From contig JAADCO010000166.1 of NCBI GenBank assembly GCA_013154385.1, forward strand, positions 1 to 10,595: a stretch of DNA of 10,595 bases. The letters are read 5' to 3'. Position 1 is the stretch's first letter, and every line of letters starts with the position of its first letter. The notes beneath the pieces were generated by a model that did no database searches, was not told where the DNA came from, and worked only from the letters and a program-made list of their open reading frames with translations. The translations under genes were made by a program, and so were the position numbers. Source of the stretch: Thermodesulfobacteriota bacterium (GTDB lineage Bacteria; Desulfobacterota; Thermodesulfobacteria; Thermodesulfobacteriales; Thermodesulfatatoraceae). Shown here one piece after another: positions 1 through 9,007 of this stretch.

Positions 1-24
1 CCGGTTGGCTTCGGCAATTAATCC

Positions 25-52
25 TTGAATTCCTCGCCAGCTGCGCTATAGG
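25..52 (+). promoter_or_regulatory. Probable sigma-70-type promoter for the transketolase gene
   Basis: TTGAAT at 25-30 matches four of six -35 consensus bases. TATAGG at 47-52 matches four of six -10 bases, with a 16-base spacer. Transcription would begin near 59, giving a leader of about 27 bases to the ATG at 86. It would leave only about 9 bases, without a ribosome site, before the alternative GTG at 68. The element is the only promoter-like sequence I see in the first 67 bases, which hold no gene. Confidence 0.45.
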
Positions 53-85
53 TCGAGGCGAATTTTTGTGTCGAAAGGAGCGGCC

Positions 86-2029
86 ATGTTGCGCATCAAC
101 CTCGAGGAACCCCGTCTCAAACCGGAGATCCGTCAGGAGCTCGAAGAGATGTGGCGCCGTTGCGCGCGGCGCATCATCCTCGCCACCACCCTTGCCGGTT
201 GCGGGCATCCGGGCGGTTCCCTCTCTTCCCTTCACATGCTTCTCATGCTCTACGCCGTGGCGGAGCACGATCCCAAGCGTCCGCGGAAACCCGACCGGGA
301 CCGCATCGTCATCAGCCAGGGCCACATCAGCCCCGGGGTCTACGCCGTCCTCTGCGAATACGGCTACTTCGACGAAGAGCCCTTCCTCATGGAGTTTCGC
401 CGCGCGGGCTCGGCCTTCGGCGGCCACGTGGAGCAGTCCGTCCCCGGGGTGGAATGGAACACCGGAAACCTCGGGCAGGGGCTCTCGGCGGCCTGCGGCA
501 TGGCCCGGGCCCAGAAGCTCAAGGGCATTCCGCGGCGGACTTTCTGCCTCATGGGAGACGGTGAGCAGCAGAAGGGCCAGGTCATCGAGGCGCGGCGCTT
601 TGCCGTCAAGTTCGGGCTCAACAATCTCTGCGGTCTCATTGACTACAACCGCCTCCAGATCGGCGGCCCCATCTTTCGCGTCATGCCCCAGGACATAGGC
701 CAGGAGATCCGCGCCACCTACTGGAACCTGATCGAGGCTAACGGGCACGACTTCGAGGACCTCTACCAGGCCCTGCGGCGGTTCTTCTTCGGCGAGGTCA
801 TGTGTCCGGAAAAGCCGACGGCCATCCTGGCGCAAACCGTCATGGGCAAGGGCATTTCCTTCATGGAGAACGACGAGAAGTGGCACGGCATGGCCCTCCC
901 GCCGGATCTCGCCCGCGAGGCCCTGAAGGAGCTCGGCTTCGATCCCTCGGAGCTCGACGTCCTCATGGAGAAGCGCAAGCACTATCCCGTGTCCTTCCCG
1001 CACTTTCCCCACGATCCCGAGCCCGTGGAGATCGACCCGGGAGAGCCCGTGCTCTACGGCCCGGAGACCAAGACCGATTGCCGCTCGGCCTACGGCAAGG
1101 CCCTCCTTTCCCTGGCCGAGAGGAACAACCTCTCCGGCCGTCCCCCGCGCGTGCTCGGGGTCACGTGCGATCTTGAGGGCTCGGTGAAGATGACGGCCTT
1201 CAAGAAGCACTCGCCCGAGGCCTTCCACGAGTCCGGCATTCAGGAGCATCACGCCGCTTCGGCGGCCGGGGCCCTCTCCAAGGAAGGCTTCCTCGTCTTC
1301 TTCTCCACCTTTGGCGTCTTCGCCGTGGACGAGACTTACAACCAGCACCGCTTAAACGTCCTCAACAAGACGGCCCTAAAGATCGTGGCCACCCATTGCG
1401 GGCTCGACGTGGGGGAGGACGGGCCCACGCACCAGTGCGTGGACTATCTGGGGCTCCTCTTGAACCTGATCGGGCTCGAGATCTACATGCCCGCGGACCC
1501 GAACCAGACCGACCGCATCATCCGCTTCATCGCCACCCGCCCGGGAAACGTTTTCGTGGGTATGGGGCGCTCGAAGATCCCGGTGGTGCTCGACGAAAAG
1601 GGCGAACCCTTCTTCGGGCGGGACTATCGCTTCGAGCCCGGGAAGGCCGATGTCTTGCGCTCCGGGGAGGACGCCACCATCATTACCTACGGGGCCCTTG
1701 TGCCGCGGGTGCTTGAGGCCCACGAGGCCCTGAAGAAGGAAGGAATAAACGTCACCGTGCTCAACATGGCTTCCATCAGGCCCCTTGACGAAGAGGCCAT
1801 CGTCTCCGCGGCCAAGCGCGGGCCGATCCTCGTGGCCGAGGACCACGTGGTGGAGACCGGGCTCGGGAGCCTCGTGGCGCGCACGCTCGCCCTTCGCGGG
1901 GTCTCGGCCAAGCTGAGCCTCAAGGGGGTTTCCCGCTACGGCTCTTCGGGCAAACCCGACGAGCTCTATCGCGAGCAGGGGCTTGATGCGGAAAGCCTGG
2001 TAGCGGAGGTCAAGCGTCTCCTTGGCTAA
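86..2029 (+). CDS. tkt: Transketolase, full-length single-chain form
   Basis: Thiamine-diphosphate enzyme that moves two-carbon ketol units between sugar phosphates in the non-oxidative pentose phosphate pathway; cytosolic. The product is 647 residues, close to the usual 630-670, so both halves normally split in archaea are fused here. Visible landmarks: the GHPGG motif at 40-44; the diphosphate-binding GDGEQQKG at 157-164, ending in the Asn of DYN near 188; the pyrimidine-domain GIQE with the catalytic Glu at about 387; the HCGLDVGEDGPTHQ stretch at 437-450; and a C-terminal transketolase domain. Start choice: AAAGGAG at 74-80 lies 5 bases before ATG 86, whereas the upstream in-frame GTG at 68 has no ribosome site. 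The stop overlaps the start of tatC by 8 bases, so the two genes are probably co-transcribed. No other pentose phosphate gene is in the window. Exact substrate preference cannot be read from sequence; a specialised transketolase is possible. Confidence 0.93.
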   Translation: MLRINLEEPRLKPEIRQELEEMWRRCARRIILATTLAGCGHPGGSLSSLHMLLMLYAVAEHDPKRPRKPDRDRIVISQGHISPGVYAVLCEYGYFDEEPFLMEFRRAGSAFGGHVEQSVPGVEWNTGNLGQGLSAACGMARAQKLKGIPRRTFCLMGDGEQQKGQVIEARRFAVKFGLNNLCGLIDYNRLQIGGPIFRVMPQDIGQEIRATYWNLIEANGHDFEDLYQALRRFFFGEVMCPEKPTAILAQTVMGKGISFMENDEKWHGMALPPDLAREALKELGFDPSELDVLMEKRKHYPVSFPHFPHDPEPVEIDPGEPVLYGPETKTDCRSAYGKALLSLAERNNLSGRPPRVLGVTCDLEGSVKMTAFKKHSPEAFHESGIQEHHAASAAGALSKEGFLVFFSTFGVFAVDETYNQHRLNVLNKTALKIVATHCGLDVGEDGPTHQCVDYLGLLLNLIGLEIYMPADPNQTDRIIRFIATRPGNVFVGMGRSKIPVVLDEKGEPFFGRDYRFEPGKADVLRSGEDATIITYGALVPRVLEAHEALKKEGINVTVLNMASIRPLDEEAIVSAAKRGPILVAEDHVVETGLGSLVARTLALRGVSAKLSLKGVSRYGSSGKPDELYREQGLDAESLVAEVKRLLG

Positions 2030-2759
2030 CGAAGAGACCTTACGCCCGGAAGACCAGGAGCTCCCGCTCACCGAGCATCTGCGGGAGCTCCGCGACCGCA
2101 TCATCAAGAGCCTCCTTGCCGTAACCCTCACTTCGGCCCTCTGCTACTGGCAGCTCGACCGCCTGCTCCACTTCCTCCTGGCGCCGCTCCTTCCGGTGCT
2201 CGAGGAGCCCAAGCTCATCTTCACCGCCTATCAGGAGGCCTTCTTCAGCTATCTGAAGCTCGCCGTGGTGGCGGGCGTCATCCTCGCCAGCCCCTTCATC
2301 ATCTTCCAGGCCTGGCGCTTCGTGGCCCCGGGGCTCTACGAACACGAAAAACGCTTCGCCCTTCCCATGGTCCTCTTCTCCTGCGTTGCCTTTCTCGCCG
2401 GGGCGGCCTTTGCCTACTTCCTGGTCTTCCCCAAGGCGTTTGCCTTCCTCGCCAGCTTCGGGGGCCGGCACCTGGTGCTCATGCCCACGCTCAAGGACTA
2501 TCTGAGCTTCTCCCTGAGGCTTCTCCTCATCTTCGGGCTGGCCTTCCAGGTGCCCGTGGGGCTCACCGTGGCCGCAAGGCTCGGTCTGGTCTCCGCCAAG
2601 GACCTGCGGCGCTTCCGGCGCTACGCCGTGCTCCTGGCCTTTGTGCTCGCGGCCATCCTCACGCCCACGCCCGACATCGTCAACCAGCTCTTTCTCGCCA
2701 TCCCGCTCATCTTTCTCTACGAATTCAGCGTCCTTCTCGTGGCGCTCGTCGGGCGTTAA
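2022..2759 (+). CDS. tatC: Sec-independent (twin-arginine) translocase subunit TatC
   Basis: Polytopic inner-membrane receptor of the Tat pathway, which recognises the twin-arginine signal peptide of folded proteins and recruits TatA. The product is 245 residues, typical of the family. Hallmarks: the N-terminal cytoplasmic HLRELRDR at 19-26 (Glu and Arg of the signal-binding patch), the first-loop motif FQAWRFVAPGLYEHEKR at 95-111, the FAYFLVFPKAFAFLA segment at 130-144, FGLAFQVPVG at 171-180, and LTPTPDIVNQ at 213-222. About six hydrophobic segments are visible. The start must be TTG at 2022, because an in-frame TAG sits at 2001-2003 and the next Met is deep in the protein; GGAGGT at 2005-2010 is the likely ribosome site. 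The intramembrane position usually held by Glu (E. coli Glu170) is Gln176 here. It follows transketolase with an 8-base overlap, and tatA is 69 bases downstream. Confidence 0.95.
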   Translation: MANEETLRPEDQELPLTEHLRELRDRIIKSLLAVTLTSALCYWQLDRLLHFLLAPLLPVLEEPKLIFTAYQEAFFSYLKLAVVAGVILASPFIIFQAWRFVAPGLYEHEKRFALPMVLFSCVAFLAGAAFAYFLVFPKAFAFLASFGGRHLVLMPTLKDYLSFSLRLLLIFGLAFQVPVGLTVAARLGLVSAKDLRRFRRYAVLLAFVLAAILTPTPDIVNQLFLAIPLIFLYEFSVLLVALVGR

Positions 2760-2766
2760 GATTTTC

Positions 2767-2796
2767 TTCCCGTTTTCCGAGCTTTTCCGGTATAAT
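2767..2796 (+). promoter_or_regulatory. Promoter in front of tatA, with perfect -10 box
   Basis: TATAAT at 2791-2796 is an exact -10 consensus lying in the 69-base gap between tatC and tatA. The best -35 candidate, TTCCCG at 2767-2772 with an 18-base spacer, is poor. Start of transcription would be near 2803, leaving a leader of about 25 bases that carries the tatA ribosome site. The context suggests extra, tatC-independent transcription of tatA and the nucleotidyltransferase behind it. Confidence 0.5.
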
Positions 2797-2828
2797 GTCC
2801 TCAACAACCGGATAGAGGAGGTCTTCCC

Positions 2829-3002
2829 ATGTTCGGACTCGGCACCCAGGAACTTCTGGTCATCCTGCTCATTGCCCTTCTGCTCTTCGGCGCCAAGCGG
2901 CTCCCGGAGATCGGGGCGGGGCTCGGTCGCGGGATCCGGGCCTTCAAAGAGGGGCTTCGCGAAGGGGAGAAAGAGGAACTCGGAGAGAAGAAGGCCTCCT
3001 AG
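2829..3002 (+). CDS. tatA: Twin-arginine translocase pore subunit TatA/TatE (57 residues)
   Basis: Small single-span membrane protein that oligomerises at TatC to make the transport route for folded proteins. The product reads [14 protein letters not shown] at its start, a hydrophobic helix at about 8-20, the FG hinge at 20-21, the conserved RLPEIG at 24-29, an amphipathic helix to about 45, and a charged lysine/glutamate tail. It is short for TatA (often 60-90) but has every core element. Glu8 at the head of the membrane helix resembles TatB-type or dual-function TatA proteins; the FG hinge and following region are TatA-like. A very strong ribosome site, AGGAGGT at 2816-2822, lies 6 bases before the ATG. 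The TAG stop is immediately followed by the next gene's ATG. No tatB is present in the window, so a TatA+TatC minimal system is likely, though a second tatA/tatB elsewhere cannot be excluded. Confidence 0.93.
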   Translation: MFGLGTQELLVILLIALLLFGAKRLPEIGAGLGRGIRAFKEGLREGEKEELGEKKAS

Positions 3003-3887
3003 ATGCGAGCCTTCGTGCTCGCCGCAGGGAAGGGGACCCGTCTCCTTCCCTACACCGCCTCTCTGCCCAAGCCCCTTTTCCCCATCCTCGGTGAGCCTCT
3101 GCTCAAGCTCATCCTCGATCGGCTCTACGAGGAGGGCTTCCGCGTCTTCGGTCTGAACCTCCATCATCTCCCGGAAAAGATCACCGCTTTCCTCGACCAT
3201 TGGCGCGCCGAGAAAAGAGACGTAGAGATGGAGCTCTTCCCGGAGCCCGAGATCCTCGGCCCCACCGGGGCCCTGCGCGGCGCGCGAAGCTTCTTCACCG
3301 AACCCACGCTCGTGGTAAACGCCGACATCCTCACCAACATCCCCTACCGCCTGCCCCTTGAGGCCCACCGGCGTTTGGGGGGCCTGGCGACCATGATGCT
3401 CCTTGCGGGGCAACCCGCCGCCAACGTGCTGGTCGAAGGCGAAGAGGTGAGGGGCTTTGCCCCCGCCGAAGGGGCCTACACCTTTTCCGGCCTCCAGGTG
3501 GTCACCCCGGAGCTCGTCGAAATGCTCGAAGAAGAAGATCGCGATTTGGTGCCCACTTACGAAAAGTTTATCAAGAAAGGCTTTAAGATTTCGGCACAAG
3601 TCCTGACCGGATTTTACTGGCGCGACATCGGAACGGTCGAATCCTATCTGGCGGCCCACGGAGACCTCCTCCGCGGACGGGCCGTGATCCCCCAACTCAA
3701 AGCAAAAGGCCCTTTCGTCTACCCCGGAGACCTGCCTCGCGGGGTGGTGCTCGAAGACTGGGCCTATCTCGCGCCGGGGGTGGAGATCGAGGCTCCGGCC
3801 CGGCTCCGGCGGGTGGTGGCCTGGCCCGGGGCGCGCGTTCCTTCCGGTCTTCACGAAGACCGGCTCTTCACTCCCGAAGTCGCTTGA
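3003..3887 (+). CDS. Sugar-phosphate nucleotidyltransferase (MurU / GDP-mannose pyrophosphorylase type)
   Basis: Member of the NTP_transferase family, which joins a nucleoside triphosphate to a sugar-1-phosphate to make an NDP-sugar for cell-wall or polysaccharide synthesis; cytosolic. The product is 294 residues. Visible are the nucleotide-binding signature AAGKGTRLLPYT at 7-18, PKP at 22-24 with the catalytic-type Lys23, TGAL at 88-91, the metal-binding Asp108 in VVNADILT at 104-111, FSGLQVVTPE at 161-170, and WRDIGT at 206-211 near the end of the catalytic domain. Residues from about 225 to 294 form a Gly/Pro/Val-rich tail that looks like a short left-handed beta-helix remnant. The ATG directly abuts the tatA stop; AAGG at 2991-2994 is a modest ribosome site, so coupling to tatA is likely. 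The gene overlaps the 3' end of the opposing HU-like gene by 20 bases. The base and sugar cannot be decided by eye, and no partner kinase lies nearby. Confidence 0.87.
   Translation: MRAFVLAAGKGTRLLPYTASLPKPLFPILGEPLLKLILDRLYEEGFRVFGLNLHHLPEKITAFLDHWRAEKRDVEMELFPEPEILGPTGALRGARSFFTEPTLVVNADILTNIPYRLPLEAHRRLGGLATMMLLAGQPAANVLVEGEEVRGFAPAEGAYTFSGLQVVTPELVEMLEEEDRDLVPTYEKFIKKGFKISAQVLTGFYWRDIGTVESYLAAHGDLLRGRAVIPQLKAKGPFVYPGDLPRGVVLEDWAYLAPGVEIEAPARLRRVVAWPGARVPSGLHEDRLFTPEVA
3844..3863 (-). terminator. Perfect hairpin just downstream of the HU-like gene (possible terminator)
   Basis: CCGGTCTT and AAGACCGG form an 8-bp perfect stem around a four-base loop. On the minus strand it begins 4 bases after the HU-like stop codon, the usual place for a transcription end, but no T-run follows, so intrinsic termination would be weak. 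On the plus strand it lies inside the last codons of the nucleotidyltransferase gene. It may instead protect the 3' end of the eno-HU message. Confidence 0.35.
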
Positions 3888-4170
3888 GAAGCGCGGAAGA
3901 GGCGCGGAAGACGACCCGCGGTCTTTCGGGCAACACGATGCTTTCCCCGGTCCGGAAGTTGCGGGCCTTCTTGGGCTTGCAGACCTTGAGGCCGAAGGTC
4001 CCGAACCCCCTCAGGGACACGGGTTCTCCCCGGCTCACGCTTTCCTGGATGAGGGAGAGAATGGTCTCCAGGGCCCGGCGGGCCAAAAAGTCCGAGACCC
4101 GCGGGCCCTGGTAGAGGGCGTTTACCCTTTCCTTGAGGCGTTTCGAAAGCTCGCGGCGTCCGACGGACAT
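3868..4170 (-). CDS. HU/IHF-family DNA-binding protein
   Basis: Small dimeric nucleoid protein that bends DNA through two beta-ribbon arms. The product is 100 residues, near the usual 90-100. It shows the helical dimerisation part (about 6-48), the signature LRGFGTFGL at 53-61, and the arm containing KKARNFRTGE at 67-76, followed by VVFRASSALLKRL at 86-98. At the arm tip the family almost always has RNPxTG, whose Pro wedges between base pairs; here it is Phe72 (RNFRTG), confirmed by reading the codon TTC. The basic residues around it are kept, so DNA binding is still expected. The gene starts one base after the enolase stop (TAG-G-ATG), with no clear ribosome site, which suggests translational coupling to eno. 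The 3' end overlaps the converging nucleotidyltransferase gene by 20 bases. Whether it acts as HU homodimer or IHF-like subunit is not decidable here. Confidence 0.9.
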   Translation of the reverse strand: MSVGRRELSKRLKERVNALYQGPRVSDFLARRALETILSLIQESVSRGEPVSLRGFGTFGLKVCKPKKARNFRTGESIVLPERPRVVFRASSALLKRLRE

Positions 4171-4171
4171 C

Positions 4172-6772
<2,601 letters not shown>

Positions 6773-6776
<4 letters not shown>

Positions 6777-7858
6777 GACCCCTCCGGCACCAGGCGCCGC
6801 AGTTCTTCGAACTTGCGCTTGGCCTCCGGCGAGAGGTTCTTGGGCACGGTGATGCGCGCCTCCACGTAGAGGTCGCCCCGCCCGCCGTCGGGCTTGGGGA
6901 TGCCCTTGCCGCGCAGGCGGAACTTCTGGCCGCACTGGGTGCCGGGCGGCACCTTCATGCGGACCTTTCCGTTCAGCGTGGGCACTTCTACCTCGCCGCC
7001 GAGCACGGCGGTGAAGAGCCCGATGGGTTGTTTGAGATAGAGGTCGTAGCCCCGGCGCTCAAAGCGCGGGTCGGGCCTCACTACCAATTCGAGATAGAGG
7101 TCTCCGGCCGGGCCGCCGCCTCGTCCCGGACGCCCCTTGCCCGGGATGCGCAGGCGGGTGCCGGTGTCCGAGCCGGGAGGGATGCGCACGCGAAGGCGCT
7201 CGGTCTCCTGGATGACGCCCGTTCCTCCGCAGCGCGGACAGGGCTTGCTCACCTTCTTTCCGCTGCCGCGGCAGTAGGGGCAGATCTCGATCATGCGCAC
7301 GTTTCCGCGGCGATGTTCACGCCGCCCGAGCCCGCCGCAATGGGGGCAGGTCTCCTGTGACGAAAGGTCCACGCCCTGACCGTGGCAGGACGGACAGGGT
7401 TTCTCGAGGGGGATGTTTATCTCCACCTCGCCGCCGAGCGCGGCTTCCCGGAAGGGAATCTCCACCTGATAGAGCACGTCTGCCCCGGGTTCCGGACCGG
7501 GTTCCCAGGTGCGCTCGCGTTCGAAACCGAAGAGATCGGCGAAGATGTCGGCAAAACCACCGAAGGGACTCTCTTCGTCCATGAAGACGCTGAAGTCGTA
7601 GGCCCGCTCTCCACCCGGGGTGGTGAAGCTGTAAGCCTGCGCCGCCTGGCGGAGCTGATCGTATTCCGCGCGCTTCTGAGGGTCGGAAAGTATTTCGTAG
7701 GCCTCGGAGATCTCCTTGAAGCGCTCCTCGGCCTCTTTGTCTCCGGGATGGAGATCGGGATGGTACTTTCTGGCCAACCGCCGATAGGCCTTTTTGATCT
7801 CTTCCTGGCTCGCGTCTGGACTCACGCCCAAGATCTCGTAAAGATCCTTCTTGACCAT
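6773..7858 (-). CDS. dnaJ: DnaJ-type co-chaperone with zinc-finger domain
   Basis: J-domain protein that delivers unfolded clients to DnaK and stimulates its ATPase; cytosolic. The product is 361 residues. The J domain occupies 1-70, with HPD at 33-35. A short Gly/Phe-rich linker follows, with little more than the stretch around 98-112. The zinc domain has all four CxxCxGxG motifs: CPSCHGQG (155), CPHCGGLG (171), CPYCRGSG (193) and CPRCGGTG (207). The C-terminal client-binding domains run from about 220 to 345 ([16 protein letters not shown], then [16 protein letters not shown]). The complementary strand of CCTCC at 7865-7869 supplies a ribosome site 6 bases before the ATG. No dnaK or grpE is adjacent, so this may be the main DnaJ encoded alone or a second copy. 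No CIRCE-like repeat is seen upstream. It diverges from the radical SAM gene and overlaps the rmuC stop by 4 bases. Confidence 0.93.
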
Positions 7859-7890
7859 GTCTCGCCTCCACTTTCGAGATTCCGCTCTAA

Positions 7891-7918
7891 AAAATAATCA
7901 GCTTGTTTTCGATGTCCG
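7891..7918 (-). promoter_or_regulatory. Weak candidate promoter for dnaJ
   Basis: On the minus strand CGGACA (7918-7913) and TATTTT (7896-7891) are separated by 16 bases and lie about 33 bases before the dnaJ start. Each matches four of six consensus bases. The flanks are AT-rich compared with the genes around them. No heat-shock operator is recognisable, so this is only the best candidate in the gap. Confidence 0.25.
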
Positions 7919-7944
7919 CTGAAAAAACACACCGGGTCCCTTTT

Positions 7945-7984
7945 GCCTGATAGCGGTCGGAGGCGGACGAAAAGGCCTGAGCGG
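7945..7984. repeat. Imperfect direct repeat in the dnaJ / radical SAM gap
   Basis: GCCTGATAGCGG at 7945-7956 and GCCTGAGCGG at 7975-7984 share GCCTGA and GCGG and start exactly 30 bases apart, close to three helical turns. The copies differ by a two-base insertion. The position between two divergent genes would suit a regulator site, but two short copies can arise by chance. Confidence 0.25.
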
Positions 7985-7997
7985 CAGACGTGGCGCC

Positions 7998-8025
7998 TTG
8001 TGTTTTGGAAAAATGTCTGTAAATA
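7998..8025 (+). promoter_or_regulatory. Candidate promoter for the radical SAM gene
   Basis: TTGTGT at 7998-8003 and TAAATA at 8020-8025 have a 16-base spacer and fit a sigma-70-type promoter. Transcription would start at about 8032, only a couple of bases before the ATG at 8034. That would make the message nearly leaderless, or else mean a different promoter is used. Confidence 0.35.
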
Positions 8026-8033
8026 GGCTTTCA

Positions 8034-8999
8034 ATGCGGAAATTGCTTTCTCAGAAACGCTATCACGCCCTTTCCGATTTTCTGCGCGCGCGCTTCGGCG
8101 AGCGGGTGCAGAAGGTCACCATTGACGCCGGGTTCACCTGCCCGAATCGCGACGGCACCCGCGGCCGCGGCGGCTGCATCTATTGCAATGCCTACGGCTC
8201 GGGCACCGGTGCCGCGCGCGAGGGGCTCTCCATCCGCGAACAGATGCTCGCCGGCATGGAAAGGCTTGCGCGCCGCTACAAGGCAAGGAAGTTCATCGCT
8301 TACTTCCAGGCCTTCTCCAACACCTACGCCCCGCCGGAGGTCCTCAGGGCGCGCTACGACGAGGCCCTGGTGGACGACCGCGTGGTGGGGCTCGCGGTGG
8401 GCACGAGACCCGATTGCGTGGACGAGGAGGTCTGCGCGCTCCTTGCCTCCTACAGGGAGCGGGGGCTCATGGTCTGGCTCGAGATGGGGCTCCAGAGCGC
8501 CCACAACGAAACGCTTGCGCGCATCAACCGGGGCCACACCTTCGAGGATTTCCGACGGGCGCTCGAGCTCGCCAAAAAGCACGATCTCCTCGTCTGCACC
8601 CACGTCATCTTCGGTCTGCCGGGCGAGGGGCCGCAGGAGATGCTCGCCACCATCGAAAGGATTTCCGATCTTCCCCTGGACGGGATCAAGTTCCACGAGC
8701 TCTACGTGGTGCGCGGCACGAGGATGGAAGAACTCTACCGCCGGGGAGAGTACAAACCCCTCCTCCAGACGGAATACGTTGACCTGGTCTGCGAGTCGCT
8801 CGCCATGCTTCCCTGGCGCGTGGTCGTGCAGCGGCTCACCGGGGACCCGCGGCCCGAGGAGCTGGTGGCCCCGGAGTGGGCAAGGGACAAGCGGACCACC
8901 CTCAAGATGATCGAGGAGACCCTCCTTTCTCGCGATCTATGGCAGGGGAAATACCGCGGGGAGCCTGATCCTCTCCTCAGGGGCCTCCCGGGCCCGTGA
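8034..8999 (+). CDS. Radical SAM protein, YhcC / TIGR01212 type
   Basis: Iron-sulfur enzyme that cleaves S-adenosylmethionine to start radical chemistry; the substrate of this subfamily is not established. The product is 321 residues, the usual size. The cluster cysteines are Cys36, Cys48 and Cys51 in FTCPNRDGTRGRGGCIYC (C-x11-C-x2-C), the same arrangement as in E. coli YhcC. Other hallmarks are AYFQAFSNTYAP, VGLAVGTRPDCVDEEV, WLEMGLQSAHNETLARINRGH, THVIFGLPGE and IKFHELYVVRGT, ending in a C-terminal domain with VVVQRLTGDPRPEEL. The start is uncertain: ATG 8034 leaves the expected N-terminus, with only TAGG at 8024-8027 as ribosome site; ATG 8013 and TTG 7998 are in frame too but poorly supported. 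It converges on the small gene 9008-9250, with 8 bases between stops. Confidence 0.9.
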   Translation: MRKLLSQKRYHALSDFLRARFGERVQKVTIDAGFTCPNRDGTRGRGGCIYCNAYGSGTGAAREGLSIREQMLAGMERLARRYKARKFIAYFQAFSNTYAPPEVLRARYDEALVDDRVVGLAVGTRPDCVDEEVCALLASYRERGLMVWLEMGLQSAHNETLARINRGHTFEDFRRALELAKKHDLLVCTHVIFGLPGEGPQEMLATIERISDLPLDGIKFHELYVVRGTRMEELYRRGEYKPLLQTEYVDLVCESLAMLPWRVVVQRLTGDPRPEELVAPEWARDKRTTLKMIEETLLSRDLWQGKYRGEPDPLLRGLPGP

Positions 9000-9007
9000 A
9001 GGCCCTA

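Noticed and set aside
2040..3854. 604-residue open frame on the minus strand opposite tatC, tatA and the nucleotidyltransferase
   Set aside because: Low-complexity Gly/Glu/Arg/His-rich translation with no recognisable domain. It lies exactly antisense to three well-supported genes. Long antisense frames are expected in GC-rich coding DNA.
7912..7950. Possible 12-codon leader peptide on the plus strand before the radical SAM gene
   Set aside because: No ribosome site and no attenuator-like structure or codon run; short frames like this are frequent by chance.
8981..9005. GGGCC/GGCCC inverted repeat across the radical SAM stop codon as a terminator
   Set aside because: Short stem with alternative pairings in a GC-rich context and no T-run on either strand; could be chance.
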